Notes under the pieces: model-generated
The model's database searches: none
Seen by the model: only the letters and a program-made list of their open reading frames with translations
What the model was told of the DNA's origin: nothing
Shown here: piece after piece, positions 28,803-57,830 of the stretch
Numbering within the stretch: position 1 is the first letter of the stretch
Layout of the letters: each line of letters opens with the position of its first letter
Assembly (NCBI GenBank): GCA_026745465.1
Contig: JACYXH010000242.1
Coordinates: 937,001-1,001,000, forward strand
Length of the DNA: 64,000 nucleotides
Origin: Lota lota
Taxonomy: Eukaryota; Chordata; Actinopteri; Gadiformes; Lotidae
Direction: 5' to 3'
Program-made: the position numbers and the translations under genes

Positions 28803-31240
28803 ATGACAAAGCAGCAGTGGATGGAAAAGAGGGGCTTAGCACCAACCGCGCAGCCCTACCTCCAGACACACCGAGACCATCACCTTGACTCCCATAGTGT
28901 GAACAGGTACACGAGGAATGATAACCCTTTAAACCGCAGCGTAGCCCGCAGCTCTTCTTCCAAACACGGCTTTGGAGGATACCGCTCGTCCCATGTGTTT
29001 GGAAAAGAGGCGCACCGGTTGGAATCGCGAGGAGGAAACCCCGAGCAACGTAGGTCTACCGGTGCGACAACAACTATGGATATAACTATACTACCTGAAA
29101 ACTGTAATCTGTCTGGGCCACCGTACCTGACGCCACAGACCAGGGTGGAGGAAACAGACGCGAGGCGTGAGGCGATGGATGTTGACGTGGAGAAGAATTC
29201 CGGTAGCAGTAGGAAAAAAAACTATCAACGGTATCCGAAACCTCCATACTCATACCTCGCTATGATCTCCATGGTGATTCAAAACTCCCCGGAGAAGAAA
29301 CTGACGTTATCAGAGGTAAATAGTAAACACTTTGTAAATATTGGTGTTTGTGTAAACATTAATAATGGACAAGGTAGACACGGTTACGCATTGGAGTCCC
29401 GACCTGCGATAATGATTTTACGCATGGCGTTTTTGACGCTCCATAAGCCGCTCACATCGTATAAACTTTTAAGATATTCAAAATGTAATATAGTTTTCAT
29501 GATGGACAGTTTTTTTTTGTTTGTTTTTTTGGTTGAGCAATTACAGACCAATGACGCATCACTGTGCTTTTCCTGTGGTGACACTCAACGGCAACTGGGT
29601 GACATTTCAATGACACCGTTTAAGTTTGATAAGACCATACCTTAGAGAAACCAGGCACCGGTTTGTGTTCTGATAAGGAGTGTAGGTAATCTAAATTAAA
29701 CCATTATAGAGAAAATTTGGTGGTATTTAGTAGCTATTATATTGTATATTATAGGCAACACAGATAAAAAAAATGAAAACGAGCGTTAACTGACAGAATA
29801 AGGGGTTATGTATGTCTTCAACAGCCTATGTTTTCAAATGCTTGAAGCATATTTCCCAGTTCTAAAAATAACAGAATAATCATTAATTCTCTCCTTTTTG
29901 TTGTTTAGATCCTGAAGGAGATCAGTACTCTCTTCCCATTCTTCAAAGGAAACTACAAGGGATGGCGAGATTCAGTGAGACACAACCTCTCCTCATATGA
30001 CTGCTTTGTGAAGGTTGGTGTCTTTATATCCCACCCAGTGTTGTTTTATATACAGTGGGTACACTGGTCCCCCTGGAGAGGGAGGGGGAGGGGGGGTTGG
30101 GCGGAAGCATTCATCAAATAAGTGTGTGTTTGTTTACTTTGTTGTGGTGTTTGCTCGGTGTGAAGCTAAGCCGGGTTGTATTTCACTGAGTCTCACTTTA
30201 CGCTCTCCTCCGTTCTCCGCGTGTAGGTGCTGAAGGACCCAGGGAAGCCCCGGGGAAAGGGCAACTTCTGGGCGGTGGAGCTGAGCCGCGTGCCCCTGGA
30301 GCTCCTCAAGAGGCAGAACACGGCCGTGTCGCGGCAGGACGAGACCATCTTCGCCAAGACCTGGCCCCCTACGTCCTCCACAGCCACACCCACAAGCCTG
30401 CAGACGAGCCTCCCCCTCCCCGGGACAACGTCACGTCCCTGCCCCCCCTGCCCTCCTCCTCCTCCTCCACCTCCTCCTACCCCTCTCCCCCACAGGAGGA
30501 CCTGTACCGCCCAAAGCTGGACTCCTCCTTCGCCATCGACTCACTGCTGCACAGCCTGAGGCCCGCGAGTGTGGGGGAGGCAGGACAGCCGGCCCCACAC
30601 CAGAGATAGCTGGGGGGAAGCGAAGCAGCACCCCCACATCCGACCCTCCCCGCGGCCGCGCTACACCTCCTCCGTGCGCAGCGCCTCGGCCAGCTCGGCC
30701 AGCCCCGCCTCCTCTCTCTCCGAGGAGGACTGGCGACCGCCGCTGGCCAGGGGCGGCCAGCGCGTGTCCGCGGGGGGCGAGGCCGGCTCGGACGACTGCG
30801 ACGACTGCAGGCCCCCGCAGCATAAGTCGGCGCGGCAGGACGGCGCACCCGCGCCCTGGGAGCTGCCCACCTCCTACGCCAAGTACACTCCGCCCAACAC
30901 CGTGGCCCCGCCCAGCATGCGCTTCAACGGGGGTCCGCTCATCCCGCTGCACGGCGGGCTGCCCCTGTACAGCTACGGGGGTTCACCCATGGGGCCCGGT
31001 CACTTCCTGGGACACACCTACTGGCCCATCCTGCCCAGCGGTCGCGTCTCCATCCAGCCTCCCGCCATCCTCATGGACCTGCACAGCATGCTCCAGTCGG
31101 TGCCCCCCAACAAGAGCGTGTTCGACGTGCTGGTGCCGTCCAGCCAGAGCTCGCACCCCCACCCGCACCCGCACCACCCGCCGCTGGGTCAGTACACGTT
31201 ACAGAACGGACCTCCCCTCAACAGGTACTCCCAGTACTGA
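28803..31240 (+). CDS. foxh1: Forkhead box H1 (FAST1), Smad partner; last exon frameshifted twice
   Basis: Nuclear transcription factor that binds Smad2/3-Smad4 and drives Nodal/activin target genes in mesendoderm. Three exons: 28803-29315, 29909-30013 and 30227-31240. The forkhead domain spans exons 1-3 ([50 protein letters not shown]). The C-terminus has the Smad-interaction motif [10 protein letters not shown] and, just before it, the FoxH1 motif MDLHSMLQ. Start: MTKQQW; zebrafish Foxh1 also begins MTK. Problem: the exon 3 frame is right up to about 30354. Conserved sequence then continues one frame over ([26 protein letters not shown]) until a TAG at 30607, after which the original frame carries the conserved C-terminus to TGA at 31238. 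This looks like a 1-base loss near 30355 and a compensating change at about 30560-30650. Because the shifted part is still conserved, an assembly error is likelier than a dead gene. Confidence 0.93.
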
Positions 31241-31355
31241 CTGGCCGGCCGCCGATTTACGTCCTCGTCAGATGCGATGCCACTTAAAGAGACGTTTTAT
31301 GGACATAGGATACGATGAGTTTGATGCTACCTCGCATGGTCTGTTATCGGCCGGA

Positions 31356-31376
31356 GGGGGGGGGGGGGGGGGGGGG
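31356..31376. repeat. Poly-G tract in foxh1 3' UTR
   Basis: Run of about 21 G, some 120 bases after the foxh1 stop codon. Confidence 0.95.
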
Positions 31377-32303
31377 AGGGGACAGGCGCGTGTGTTTCTT
31401 CGGAGAATTAAAAAAGACGTGTTTGTGTCAGTATTTGCCTGAAGAACAACCGGGAGCCTCGTCAAGATCCCGGGAGTTATACCCATCCCACAGTTTGCAC
31501 TGGGGGTGTTATTTGCACTATTTCTTTTACATCAGGGTATTGTAATATGGAGAGAATGTCTATGTGTTACTGTTGTCAACCTACCTCGACAGGTGAATGT
31601 TTAATTTCTGATCTTTCACACAGAGACATCATAAAGAGCTGTCCTTTAATTATATTAGGCAGAAGGCTTCCTTTTATCGCAAAAAGATAAAAGATATCAA
31701 GGTAATAATTTTAGTTTCATTTTACCTCGCATGTCCAAAAGATAAAGTCTGTCAACCATTGGAGACACTTTTAATACAATTAAATGACTATCATTATCTA
31801 CCTCAGTCTCTCAATGGAAAGGACTGTTAGTTTAGATGATGTACACTGCAAGTGTTAATTATCTTTGCACTATTTCAACGTTTAGAGTTTATGCATTATC
31901 TACTTACATCAATAATGTTTTCCCCCATGTTTGTTCAGTTCATGTTTTATCAAATCCTCGCTCACAAATCAGGCTATGCCAAAACATTGTGTGCTTGGCA
32001 GTGAATCGGTGGTACTGCTGTTTTTCTATCCCTTTTTGTCTTTTTTTTTTATACATGACAATGAATGTTTGTAGATTTGTATTATTTTTTTTCCAGTCTC
32101 TGTGCCAGTTTGTTCCACTCAAGTTTTACAGTTGTTCCACCCAGGGTTTTACAATCTGTTACATTTGCTCCTCGGCACATTGTTTTCATTTGTATTGATC
32201 TGTGTGCCACAGCATACAGATTGTAATGTTAATGTTCCAGAATGATACATTATCATTTGGTGGCATACATTTTAAGTGTCTTAAGAGTCTTAAATATTCC
32301 ATG

Positions 32304-32309
32304 AATAAA
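32304..32309 (+). terminator. foxh1: foxh1 polyadenylation signal
   Basis: AATAAA about 1.06 kb after the foxh1 stop codon, the first canonical hexamer seen in the AT-rich 3' UTR. Confidence 0.6.
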
Positions 32310-32319
32310 GACTTCAAAT

Positions 32320-33160
32320 TATCTACTGATGATTGTATTTCCATTCCAATTGTAAAAATCTGATAAATGGTTTAAACATAAACGATTAAAAACAATTTAA
32401 GTTTTGTTTTCATGGGGAACCTGACACACACACAAAGCTAATTTACATCACCAGTTCCCCAGCCGTCAGCCTCCTGCTGTGTCCACTGCATAGACCCCTA
32501 TCTCTTTATCAGCTGCCCCTTGCATGCCTGCACTCCTTCTCCCCCCTACCCCCTCATTCCTGATGGGTAGAGGGGACACCCTTTCACCAAAGCCGTCACC
32601 CCACCCTACCCCCCTACGTGCAATCAAGTCTCATGCATGCCTGCACATACACCCCTGCTGGGCCCTATCTTTAAACTGGCCTTTAGTGTAAACATAGGAA
32701 TTTATACGAACTGGCTATAAGGTTTTCCGTCTAATCAATAACATGATTAGAGATGACCAATAGAAAGGGTTGGTGGTACAACATGGGGCTTTTAGCACAC
32801 ATAACGGCCCGCTGGTGTTAGCTTGAAGTGTTTGGACACAGGGTTAGTATTAACTTCGTAAACCAGAGGGAACAAAATATTGGAAAAAAGCTCATAAAAT
32901 TCCTGGAAAAATACAATTTGCAAGACCCATTTGGTAGTTTAGAGCAAAACTCACAAAGCACTTAGAGAAACAGATTTTTAAGTGAAATTATGTATTGGCT
33001 ATATTAAGCTAGTTCTGAAAGTAATTGTTTAGACTACTACAATCCCTCTAGTTGCCAAAATAATGGCAAATGTTTGCTACTATTTTAAATCATGAATCTG
33101 AATGGGAATCTGTTCATTTACTAATAAGAAAAAAAAGAAAAGGCACTCATACATATTTGA
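32320..33160. other. Convergent spacer between foxh1 and oplah
   Basis: A short pyrimidine-rich part (32450-32680) is followed by AT-rich sequence. No coding signal is visible. Confidence 0.6.
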
Positions 33161-33167
33161 AAGTGGT

Positions 33168-33173
33168 TTTATT
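33168..33173 (-). terminator. oplah: oplah polyadenylation signal
   Basis: AATAAA on the minus strand about 490 bases downstream of the oplah stop codon. Confidence 0.55.
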
Positions 33174-33661
33174 GGTTCGGTTATAAAATATACTCTGGGT
33201 TATGAATTAGTCCCTAAAGTAAAAACGTCAACCGTAATATGTACTCACAGCTTTAACAACACGATTGATTGAAGTAAATGTTGAATGTGGATATTCAATC
33301 ATATCAGAACTAAGCTTATCTTGCAGAACAGACATGAAATGCATGATTGCTACATCAGGAGTTGGCCCAACAAGTTAGATATCAAGTACTTCCAGTTTGT
33401 ACTGTTAGACATATCGCACCTTATTTATTTCATTCAATGCATGCAAATTGGTTGTATAACATGCACTCCAAAGATCTGTAAAATTGCAAACGTACTAATC
33501 TTAAACTGAGGTTTGACAACAATTCCTATTTTTCTTCTAATAGTTGTGGAAAATGTAAGAGGTAGCTGACTTGTACATGAACATTGGTTGGAATGATTGT
33601 TTTATGAAGTTTTTGTATTAATCTTACAATCCCTGGAAATAAAGGCTTCACAACTTCCTTT

Positions 33662-47395
<13,734 letters not shown>

Positions 47396-49500
47396 CTTGA
47401 CTCGAGAGGGAACGTTGTTCCTAAATTAGTGACAAGCTGGATTCAAGCTGAAACACATGCGGTTACTGCAGTTATAAAATTAATATTGAATGGTAATTAC
47501 ATGATGACAATTTTCAATACTATTGTTGGCATTCTTTTTGTGTTATGCACTATTTTATGCAAATATATAACCTATACAACTGCGATGCAAATCTAACTGT
47601 ATTCAGGCACAATCACAAATAATGTTACAACATTAACAGCAGTTATTAAAAATAAAAATAACTACATGGTGTATGGGGCCCTGATTAAGAGCTAATAAAG
47701 TAGAATAAATCTAAGTTGTAGATGTCGATATTTCTAGCTCTGAATGATAGAACTCGGACTGTGTTGGTTTAAAATAGAAAGAGTCAGAGAGGGAGATGTC
47801 AAATACAGATGGGACATGCCATTCTTTCTATCGTAGGATACAATTTCATTCTACAATGGTAAGCCTACACTTCCTGACCTTCTACCGGTGTTTTTTCCTC
47901 ATGAAATTTAAATCCTGTAACAAAACCTTTGGCAGAGAGCAGAGAGTAGAGACACAACATATAAGATGTTGTTTATCGTAAATGAAAGCGAAGAAGAGCT
48001 GCCAGCGAGGTCCACGTGTTTAAGTGTTACGGTGCAGGACAGCTATGACTAACCAGAAAAAGCAATACGTACATTCACAGGATTGTGTCGGGGTTCAAAC
48101 CCTGTGAACTCAGGCTGATCATATCTGCAGCTTCCATTTACTCCAGGATCATAATAGGGACATACAGTACGACAGTATTTTGCCTTGTTTGTCACACGTA
48201 CCTCTTGTAATGTTTTGTGTCCGTTGTTGTTTATGAGTGCAGGGTGTTCTTTCCAACAACCTTACCAATCTCAACCCAATTCGACCCTTCTTCCACTATT
48301 CCAGTCAGTCCTTGCAATGCACACCAGTCGCCACTCGGAACCATAGAAATGTCGGACACTTGCCTTTTGTATTTTGCTCAAGCTTTCACTCCGCCCCGTC
48401 ACAGAACTGCCAGTGGCTTGTATGGTTCCGTTTTGTCTCCCCACAGACACCATACACCAGGTATCCGCCTTGATTTGAGCCCACGAAACAGTGCCTTTGG
48501 TACGGCAACCCAGAGCTATTTAGAACATTTACAGCTCTAAATGGCTCTGCTGCAACCGTACGAACTACATATCTGGGAACTAGTTAGCGAAATAAATTGT
48601 TCACATCTGTTAACCAATACTACAAATACACAGCAATTAGCATCCTTACTATTTGTAATGGATAGTAGGGATTTAGTAAAATAATTTAGGACTATTTCTT
48701 GGAAGGAGAGGATTACCATGCCTGCCCGCAGGCTCCATCTAGTGGCGACCAAGTAGTCCACCCCATTTAAATCTATAATACCTCGACGGTTTGATATGCC
48801 CTGACCGTATGACTCAACCAGTTGGACACCAAATAACTGCTTGAACGTGAGATTAGTAGTAGTAGTAGTCTGGTTTTCTTGACCACTGTCAATAAATGTA
48901 TTTTTATGTATTTTCGTTTTTTGTATTATTATTATTCGCTTTTTGATCTGGTCTAGAAAAAAAATCCCCTCGTGAATGAAAAAATGGGTAACCATGGTCC
49001 ATCTGTACATAACATGGGTAATTATAATATATATGCTGTTTAAAATGTCTGGAATGCACATGAGCATTCCCACAATTCAGTGATGTATAAAACTGTTGAG
49101 AATTAGTCAATCGGACAGAAAAAAACATAGTTAATGTTCATTCGCATAGCTCATTCACTATTATGTAGACTTTTTTATTATACATTTCACATCGTATGTT
49201 TTGCACGATAAAGACTACGAGAGGATGATTGTGTATGTTCATTTGTTTGAGTTTTTGTTTCTATTGATCGTTTTTTCTTGTCATGTGACTTAAACGTTCC
49301 TTATAACACATAGCAACCATTCAACATGAGTGCATTTCGAATTATGACGCAACAATTGGTCTCAAAAACTATATATTGTGGTGTGCATAGAGAATAGCAG
49401 GCGTTTGGACATTGTGTGCAGTAGAGAGAGCAGCTTTGTTGAAAAAGAGAGATATTGCATAACAACTTTTTGATTTGTTGTGTGAGACAGCTAAAGAGAC
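47396..49500. other. Divergent spacer between oplah and the HIPK-like kinase
   Basis: Presumed promoter region of both genes. It is AT-rich, with no coding exon recognised. A block of mixed short ORFs at 48217-49073 shows no similarity I know. Confidence 0.6.
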
Positions 49501-53274
<3,774 letters not shown>

Positions 53275-53285
53275 CTGATTCATAC

Positions 53286-54947
53286 ATGGACCAGCCCAAC
53301 AGCAGCTGCCCTGAGCCCACTGTGGTCCAGCCCAACAGCAGCTGGCCTGAGCCCACTGTGGTCCAGCCCAACAGCAGCTTCCCTGAGCCCACTGTGGTCC
53401 AGCCCAATAGCTGCTTCCCTGAGGCCACTGTGGTCCAGCCCAACAGCAGCTGGCCTGAGCCCACTGTGGTCCAGCCCAATAGCTGCTTCCCTGAGCCCAC
53501 TGTGGTCCAGCCCAACAGCAGCTTCCCTGAGCCCAGTGTGGTCCAGCCCAACAGCAGCTTCCCTGAGCCCAGTGTGGTCCAGCCCAACAGCAGCTTCCCT
53601 GAGCCCAGTGTGGTCCAGCCCAACAGCAGCTTCCCTGAGCCCACTGTGGTCCAGCCCAACAGCAGCTTCCCTGAGCCCAGTGTGGTCCAGCCCAACAGCA
53701 GCTTCCCTGAGCCCACTGTGGTCCAGCCCAACAGCTGCTTCCCTGAGCCCACTGTGGTCCAGCCCAACAGCAGCTTCCCTGAGCCCAGTGTGGTCCAGCC
53801 CAACAGCAGCTTCCCTGAGCCCACTGTGGTCCAGCCCAACAGCAGCTGGCCTGAGCCCACTGTGGTTCAGCCCAACAGCAGCTTCCCTGAGCCCACTGTG
53901 GTCCAGCCCAATAGCAGCTGCCCTGTGCACAGTTTGAACAACAACAGCGGCTCCAGCTTGGAAAAGGAGACGAAACCATCTCCACCTGTGAGCCACACAC
54001 CTTCTGTGTCAGAGGAACAGAAGAAGGCCACAGTAGACACTACAGACAGTGGCAAAGGGTAGGTGTGCCATACACTCTCCAATGCTTCCTTGATCCGCTA
54101 ATGAGTTGCTTCCTAATATTATGCGTTCAACATTCATATCCAAGAGGACCTCCTCAGATGCCAGTACACTGCAGAACTGGCTGAATGAGCCTTTTAACTT
54201 CCCCTTGGTCTCTCACAAGTTCAGGTAGGCAAATCTTCTGGCGCTCATATGCTCTTGAGTTCAAGAGTATTTCAAAAGCTAGCTAGAGTAATAATTTTGT
54301 AATTTTCCTCACCATTTAGGACTATCCGTAATGACCTTATGATGATACAATTTAAATTAATAATCAATAACCTGTGTGTAACAATGGGTATTACACTGGC
54401 AATGAACAAGAAGAAAATGATCATTTTGAGGACAATATATTGATTAACTTTGCCTTTGCAGGTACTCTACCACACCTACATCATTGTGCGATCTGACTGA
54501 GTCAGCAGAGGATTTGAGGATTGAGGAACTCAAATTCCCAGCTGAAAGACATAAGTAGGCTCGCTTTCTGGGGGCTCATGTACCGCTTAATTGTATTTTT
54601 TATCAAGATTTGTTGATGGAATTGCGATATATTAAAAACCTTTTCTCTTGATTTTTGATTTTGCAGCACTGCATCCACACCTACCGCTTCCAATGAGGTT
54701 GCCATGGAGACTGTGGAGGTCAAGCCAGCCGTAGCAGACATCCATCTAGGTTTGTCAGAAGTCTAAAGGCTTAGTCTCCTCATGTTTGTATTTTAAACTT
54801 AAACATCAACTTCCTGTTTTGGTGTCATTTTCAGAGGTCACCCAAAAACCTCAGAAGAAACAGGGCAGAGTAAAGAAGTTCTTTAAGACGGTGTTGAACT
54901 CCATCTGCTGCTGTTGCTGCTTGCCCATGGTGACCTGGACTAACTGA
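53286..54947 (+). pseudogene. Tandem copy 2 of the kinase 3' module (minisatellite + exons 8b-12b)
   Basis: A head-to-tail duplicate of the end of the kinase gene starts 11 bases after its stop codon. It holds an open stretch from ATG 53286: 18 repeat units, the NNNSGSSLEKETKPSPPVS tail and a donor at 54059. Copies of the small exons follow at 54147-54224, 54462-54554, 54667-54749 and 54835-54947. Exons and introns look nearly identical to copy 1; one intron lacks about five bases. One acceptor reads gag instead of cag. The last exon has lost one C after the Cys codons, so the tail becomes CCCCCLPMVTWTN before a TGA at 54945. No kinase domain or promoter of its own is visible. It could be a dead duplicate, 3' UTR of the kinase, or an alternative C-terminus, since all splice phases match. 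Confidence 0.8.
53289..53936 (+). repeat. 36-bp minisatellite, copy 2 (18 units)
   Basis: Eighteen uninterrupted 36-bp units (12 codons each) lie in one open frame, mostly VQPNSSFPEPTV or VQPNSSFPEPSV. The units are far more alike than in copies 1 or 3, which points to recent expansion. The array ends in NSSCPVHSL, as copy 1 ends in NSSCPAHSL. Confidence 0.93.
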
Positions 54948-54957
54948 TTCATACATG

Positions 54958-55555
54958 GACCAGCCCAACAGCAGCTGCTGGCCTGAGCCCAGTGTGGACC
55001 ACCACAACAGCTGCTGGCCTGAGCCCAGTGTGGACCACCACAACAGCTGCTGTCATGAGCCAGTGTGGACCACCACAACAGCTGCTGTCATGAGCCCAGT
55101 GTGGACCACCAATACAGCAGCTGCCCTGAGCCCAGTGTGGACCACCACAACAGCTGCTGTCATGAACCCAGTGTGGACCACAAATACAGCATCTGCCTTG
55201 AGCCCAGTGTGGACCAACACAACAGATGCTGCACTGAGCCCAGTGTAGCCCACCAAAATGGTAGCTGCTTTGAGCCCTGTGTGGACCACCCCAACAGATG
55301 CTGCCCTGAGCCCAGTGTGGACCAGCCCAACAGCAGCTGCTCTGAGCCCAGAGTGGACCACCCCAACCGCTGTTGCCTTGAGCCCAGTGTGGATCATCCC
55401 AAAGGCTGCTGCCCTGAGCCCAGTGTGGACCACCCCAACCGCTGTTGCTCTGAGCCCAGTGTGGACCACCCTAAAGGCTGCTGCCCTGAGCCCAGTGTGG
55501 ACCACCCCAACAGCAGCTGCCCTGAGTGCAGTGTGGACCACCCCAACAGTGGCTC
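54958..55555 (+). repeat. 36-bp minisatellite, copy 3 (about 16-17 diverged units)
   Basis: Diverged 36-bp units coding mostly DHPNxCCPEPSV. Unlike copy 2, neighbouring units differ at several positions and at least one has an indel. The array is Cys-rich in its open frame. Confidence 0.85.
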
Positions 55556-55613
55556 CATCTGGGAAAAGGAGACGAAATCGTCTCCACCTGTGAGCCACAC
55601 ACCCTCTGTGTCA

Positions 55614-55646
55614 GGGTTAGGGTTAGGGTTAGCAGGGTTAGGGTTA
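55614..55646 (+). repeat. Short interstitial telomere-like repeat (GGGTTA)3-GCA-(GGGTTA)2
   Basis: Five perfect vertebrate telomere units, interrupted once by GCA, sit exactly at the junction between exon-8-like and exon-10-like sequence of copy 3. In reading frame they code GLGLGLAGLGL-type residues, so the ORF stays open across the junction. Confidence 0.9.
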
Positions 55647-55737
55647 CTTTGCAGGTTTTCTTCTCTGTGTGATCTGACCGAGTCATCTGAGGAATTGATG
55701 ATTGAGGAACTCAATGTCACAACTGACGTATTCTGAA

Positions 55738-55899
55738 ACAATATAGCTATGGAGGGGCTGTGAATTTGGCCCCTGAGAGTCATGGCTCGTTTTTATTTTA
55801 TTTAAAAATGGCCACCAAATACCCACTAAATAGGCTGCAATCTAGTGGTACAAATGTTTTATGAGTCTTGATTATTACCAAAGGTTGCTTCAGGCTGGT
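55738..55899. other. Short unassigned stretch between the kinase array and the LINE
   Basis: AT-rich. Possibly the original 3' UTR of the kinase; no clear AATAAA is seen. Confidence 0.4.
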
Positions 55900-57830
55900 T
55901 AGATAAGATGACAGAACAACGGAGACTCTTCGTCCCACAACTGACGTGTGTACCTACATTGCGTTTTGTAAAGACTGTGATCCCTACCAAGGAAGTGAAA
56001 ATCTTCCCAAATAATAAACCCTGGATTAGTCAAAGGAAGACTGCTATTAATATAGGTGATGTAACCAAGGAGAGGGAATTAAGAAAAGAGGTAAGGGCTT
56101 AAATTAAGAAAGCTCAAATTAATAAAGATAGAGACAGAGTTTCGAAGCAATAACCCAAGAGCTGCCTGGAATGGCATGAAAAAAATTACTGGGTGTTATG
56201 ATAGGGGGAATAAGGTAGTTAGTCTCGATGGTTTTAACTCTGATACAAAACTAGCTGAGAGTTTTGATGAGTTCTGCTTTGATGAACATGATTTTACAGA
56301 GCAGACAGATGATGAAGTCGAGTCAAAATATGACCATTGATGTTGACACTGTTGCAAGGTTGTTTAGGCACACCCATAGCAGAAAGAGCCCGGGCCCTGA
56401 TGAGATCTGTGGCAAGGTGCTTAAGACCTGTGCTGAGCAGCTCTGCCATATTTTTACATTGTTTTTATGGAATCTCTTGAGCTACAAAAGATACTAGTAA
56501 TCTGGAAACACTCAACTATTGTCCCTGTCGCCAAGTGTAAAAACACAAAGACCTTAATTGATTTTAGACCTGTAGCACTTCCATCTTTAGTTAGTTATGA
56601 AGGTTTTTGAGAAGGTGATAAAGCAGGCCATTCAGCAGCAGGTGCAGGGTTCTTTAGATCCTCTGCAGTTTGCTTACAGAGCTGGCAGAGGTGTAGAGGA
56701 TGCCACCGTGATGCTGCTGAACTGCCTGTTTCATCATCTTGAGGGCCCCCTGACTCATGCCAGACTTTTGTTCAATGATTTTTCTTCTGCTTTAACACCA
56801 TACAGCCACATTTCCTTGTAGAAAAACGTTTAACCTTACTGACAGACAGATCACAGTGTGTGAGACTTAATGGTGTCCTCTCAAACAAGCTCCACTCATC
56901 CATTGGTTCACCCCAAGGATGCGTACTGTCTCCCCTTTTTTATATTCTTTACACAAATAGCTGTCATAGCAAGTTTAAGAATAGACACATTATAAAGTTT
57001 GCAGATGACTCGGTCATAGTTAGCCTGCTGAAGGGGTGGGTGGGGGGAGGAACTTGATCATGGACCGGTCGTTAAGGACTTTGTGTCATGGTGTAAGGAG
57101 TATTTCCTTGAACTGAATGTTTCAAAAACCAACCCCAAATTATTGAGAGAACTGAGATTGATTTAGTGGAGCATTACAAATATTTGGGTACTGTGTTTGA
57201 TACCAGGTTGTGCTTTCAGGCTAATGCAGATGCCATTTCTAAGAAGGTACAACGTCTTCATGTTTTGAGGAAAAGAATTCCTTTAATGTGTGCACCAAAA
57301 TGATGACTGTTCTACAGAACTTTTATTGAGTCTGTGCTGTCTTTTTGTATTGTGGCGTGGTATAGGAACCTGACTCTGGCCAATAAGAATAGGCTAGGTC
57401 GGCTTCTAAGAGTGGCCAGCAAAGTTATTGGGGTGGATCAAGCACAGCTCTCTGACCTTTATGATCGGCAGGTCGTAAGGGAGACCCAAATAATATTGGG
57501 TCTGTACTGAACACCCTCTGCAGAGGGAGTTTGAGCTTTTACCTTCAGGTAGAAGACAAGAGTTCCAACTCAGAGGTCAAAAAAATTCAAACTCTTTTCT
57601 TTGCACTGCAATTATATGGCTGAATTTGCACACGACTGCACTAAGCCCTTTCTGCACTCAGTCATTTGCTTGTCTTTGTCTTCACATGAAGTGATCTTGC
57701 ATTGTACTTTATTGTCACAAATGTATTGTATGTGTCCTGTCTGGTATGTTGTATTTATGATGGAATGTGTTTTACCTGGCTGCAACATAATTTCCCCTAT
57801 TGGGTTAATAAATTGGACTCTTCATCCCAG
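55900..57830 (+). mobile_element. 5'-truncated, decayed L2-type (Maui-like) LINE retrotransposon
   Basis: Broken coding pieces in several frames match the order of a fish L2-type ORF2. The linker before the RT comes first (TYIAFCKDC, then a frameshift, FPNNKPWIS), followed by the RT start (RKSPGPDEICGKVLKTCAEQL). DFRPVALPSL, DPLQFAYRAGRGVEDA and SPQGCVLSPLFYILYTNSC follow, then the FADD catalytic box (IIKFADDSVIVSL). The C-terminal segment holds VEHYKYLGTVFD and LLRVASKVIGV. Stops and frameshifts interrupt it, and no endonuclease domain is present. The element ends near an AATAAATTGGACTC tail at about 57808-57822. It is surely inactive. Family assignment comes from motif resemblance only. Confidence 0.85.

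Larger units (their letters stand above)
54955..55737 (+). pseudogene. Truncated tandem copy 3 of the kinase 3' module, fused through TTAGGG units
   Basis: A third head-to-tail copy begins with the same junction (stop codon, TTCATAC, ATGGACCAGCCC) as copy 2. Its repeat array (about 16-17 units) is of the diverged DHPNSCCPEPSV type, and a one-base loss near 55054 breaks the frame set by its first ATG. The array ends in SGSIWEKETKSSPPVSHTPS, matching the tail of exon 8. Where copies 1 and 2 have an intron plus exon 9, this copy has five GGGTTA units and then an exon-10-like piece (SLCDLTESSEELMIEEL), ending TGA at 55735. One frame is open from 55065 to the end. Exons 11 and 12 are missing. Confidence 0.75.

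Noticed and set aside
30431-30952. Minus-strand ORF of 173 codons
   Set aside because: Antisense shadow of GC-rich foxh1 exon 3; composition only.
48537-49073. Minus-strand ORF of 178 codons between oplah and the kinase
   Set aside because: Low-complexity AT-rich translation with no family resemblance and no supporting splice pattern.
55065-55736. Independent Cys-rich repeat protein gene in copy 3
   Set aside because: No promoter, start context or splice support; it is explained as a truncated duplicate of the kinase tail. The open frame is recorded as a finding instead.
56264-57057. Functional reverse transcriptase gene
   Set aside because: RT motifs lie in different frames with stops, and the endonuclease part is missing.
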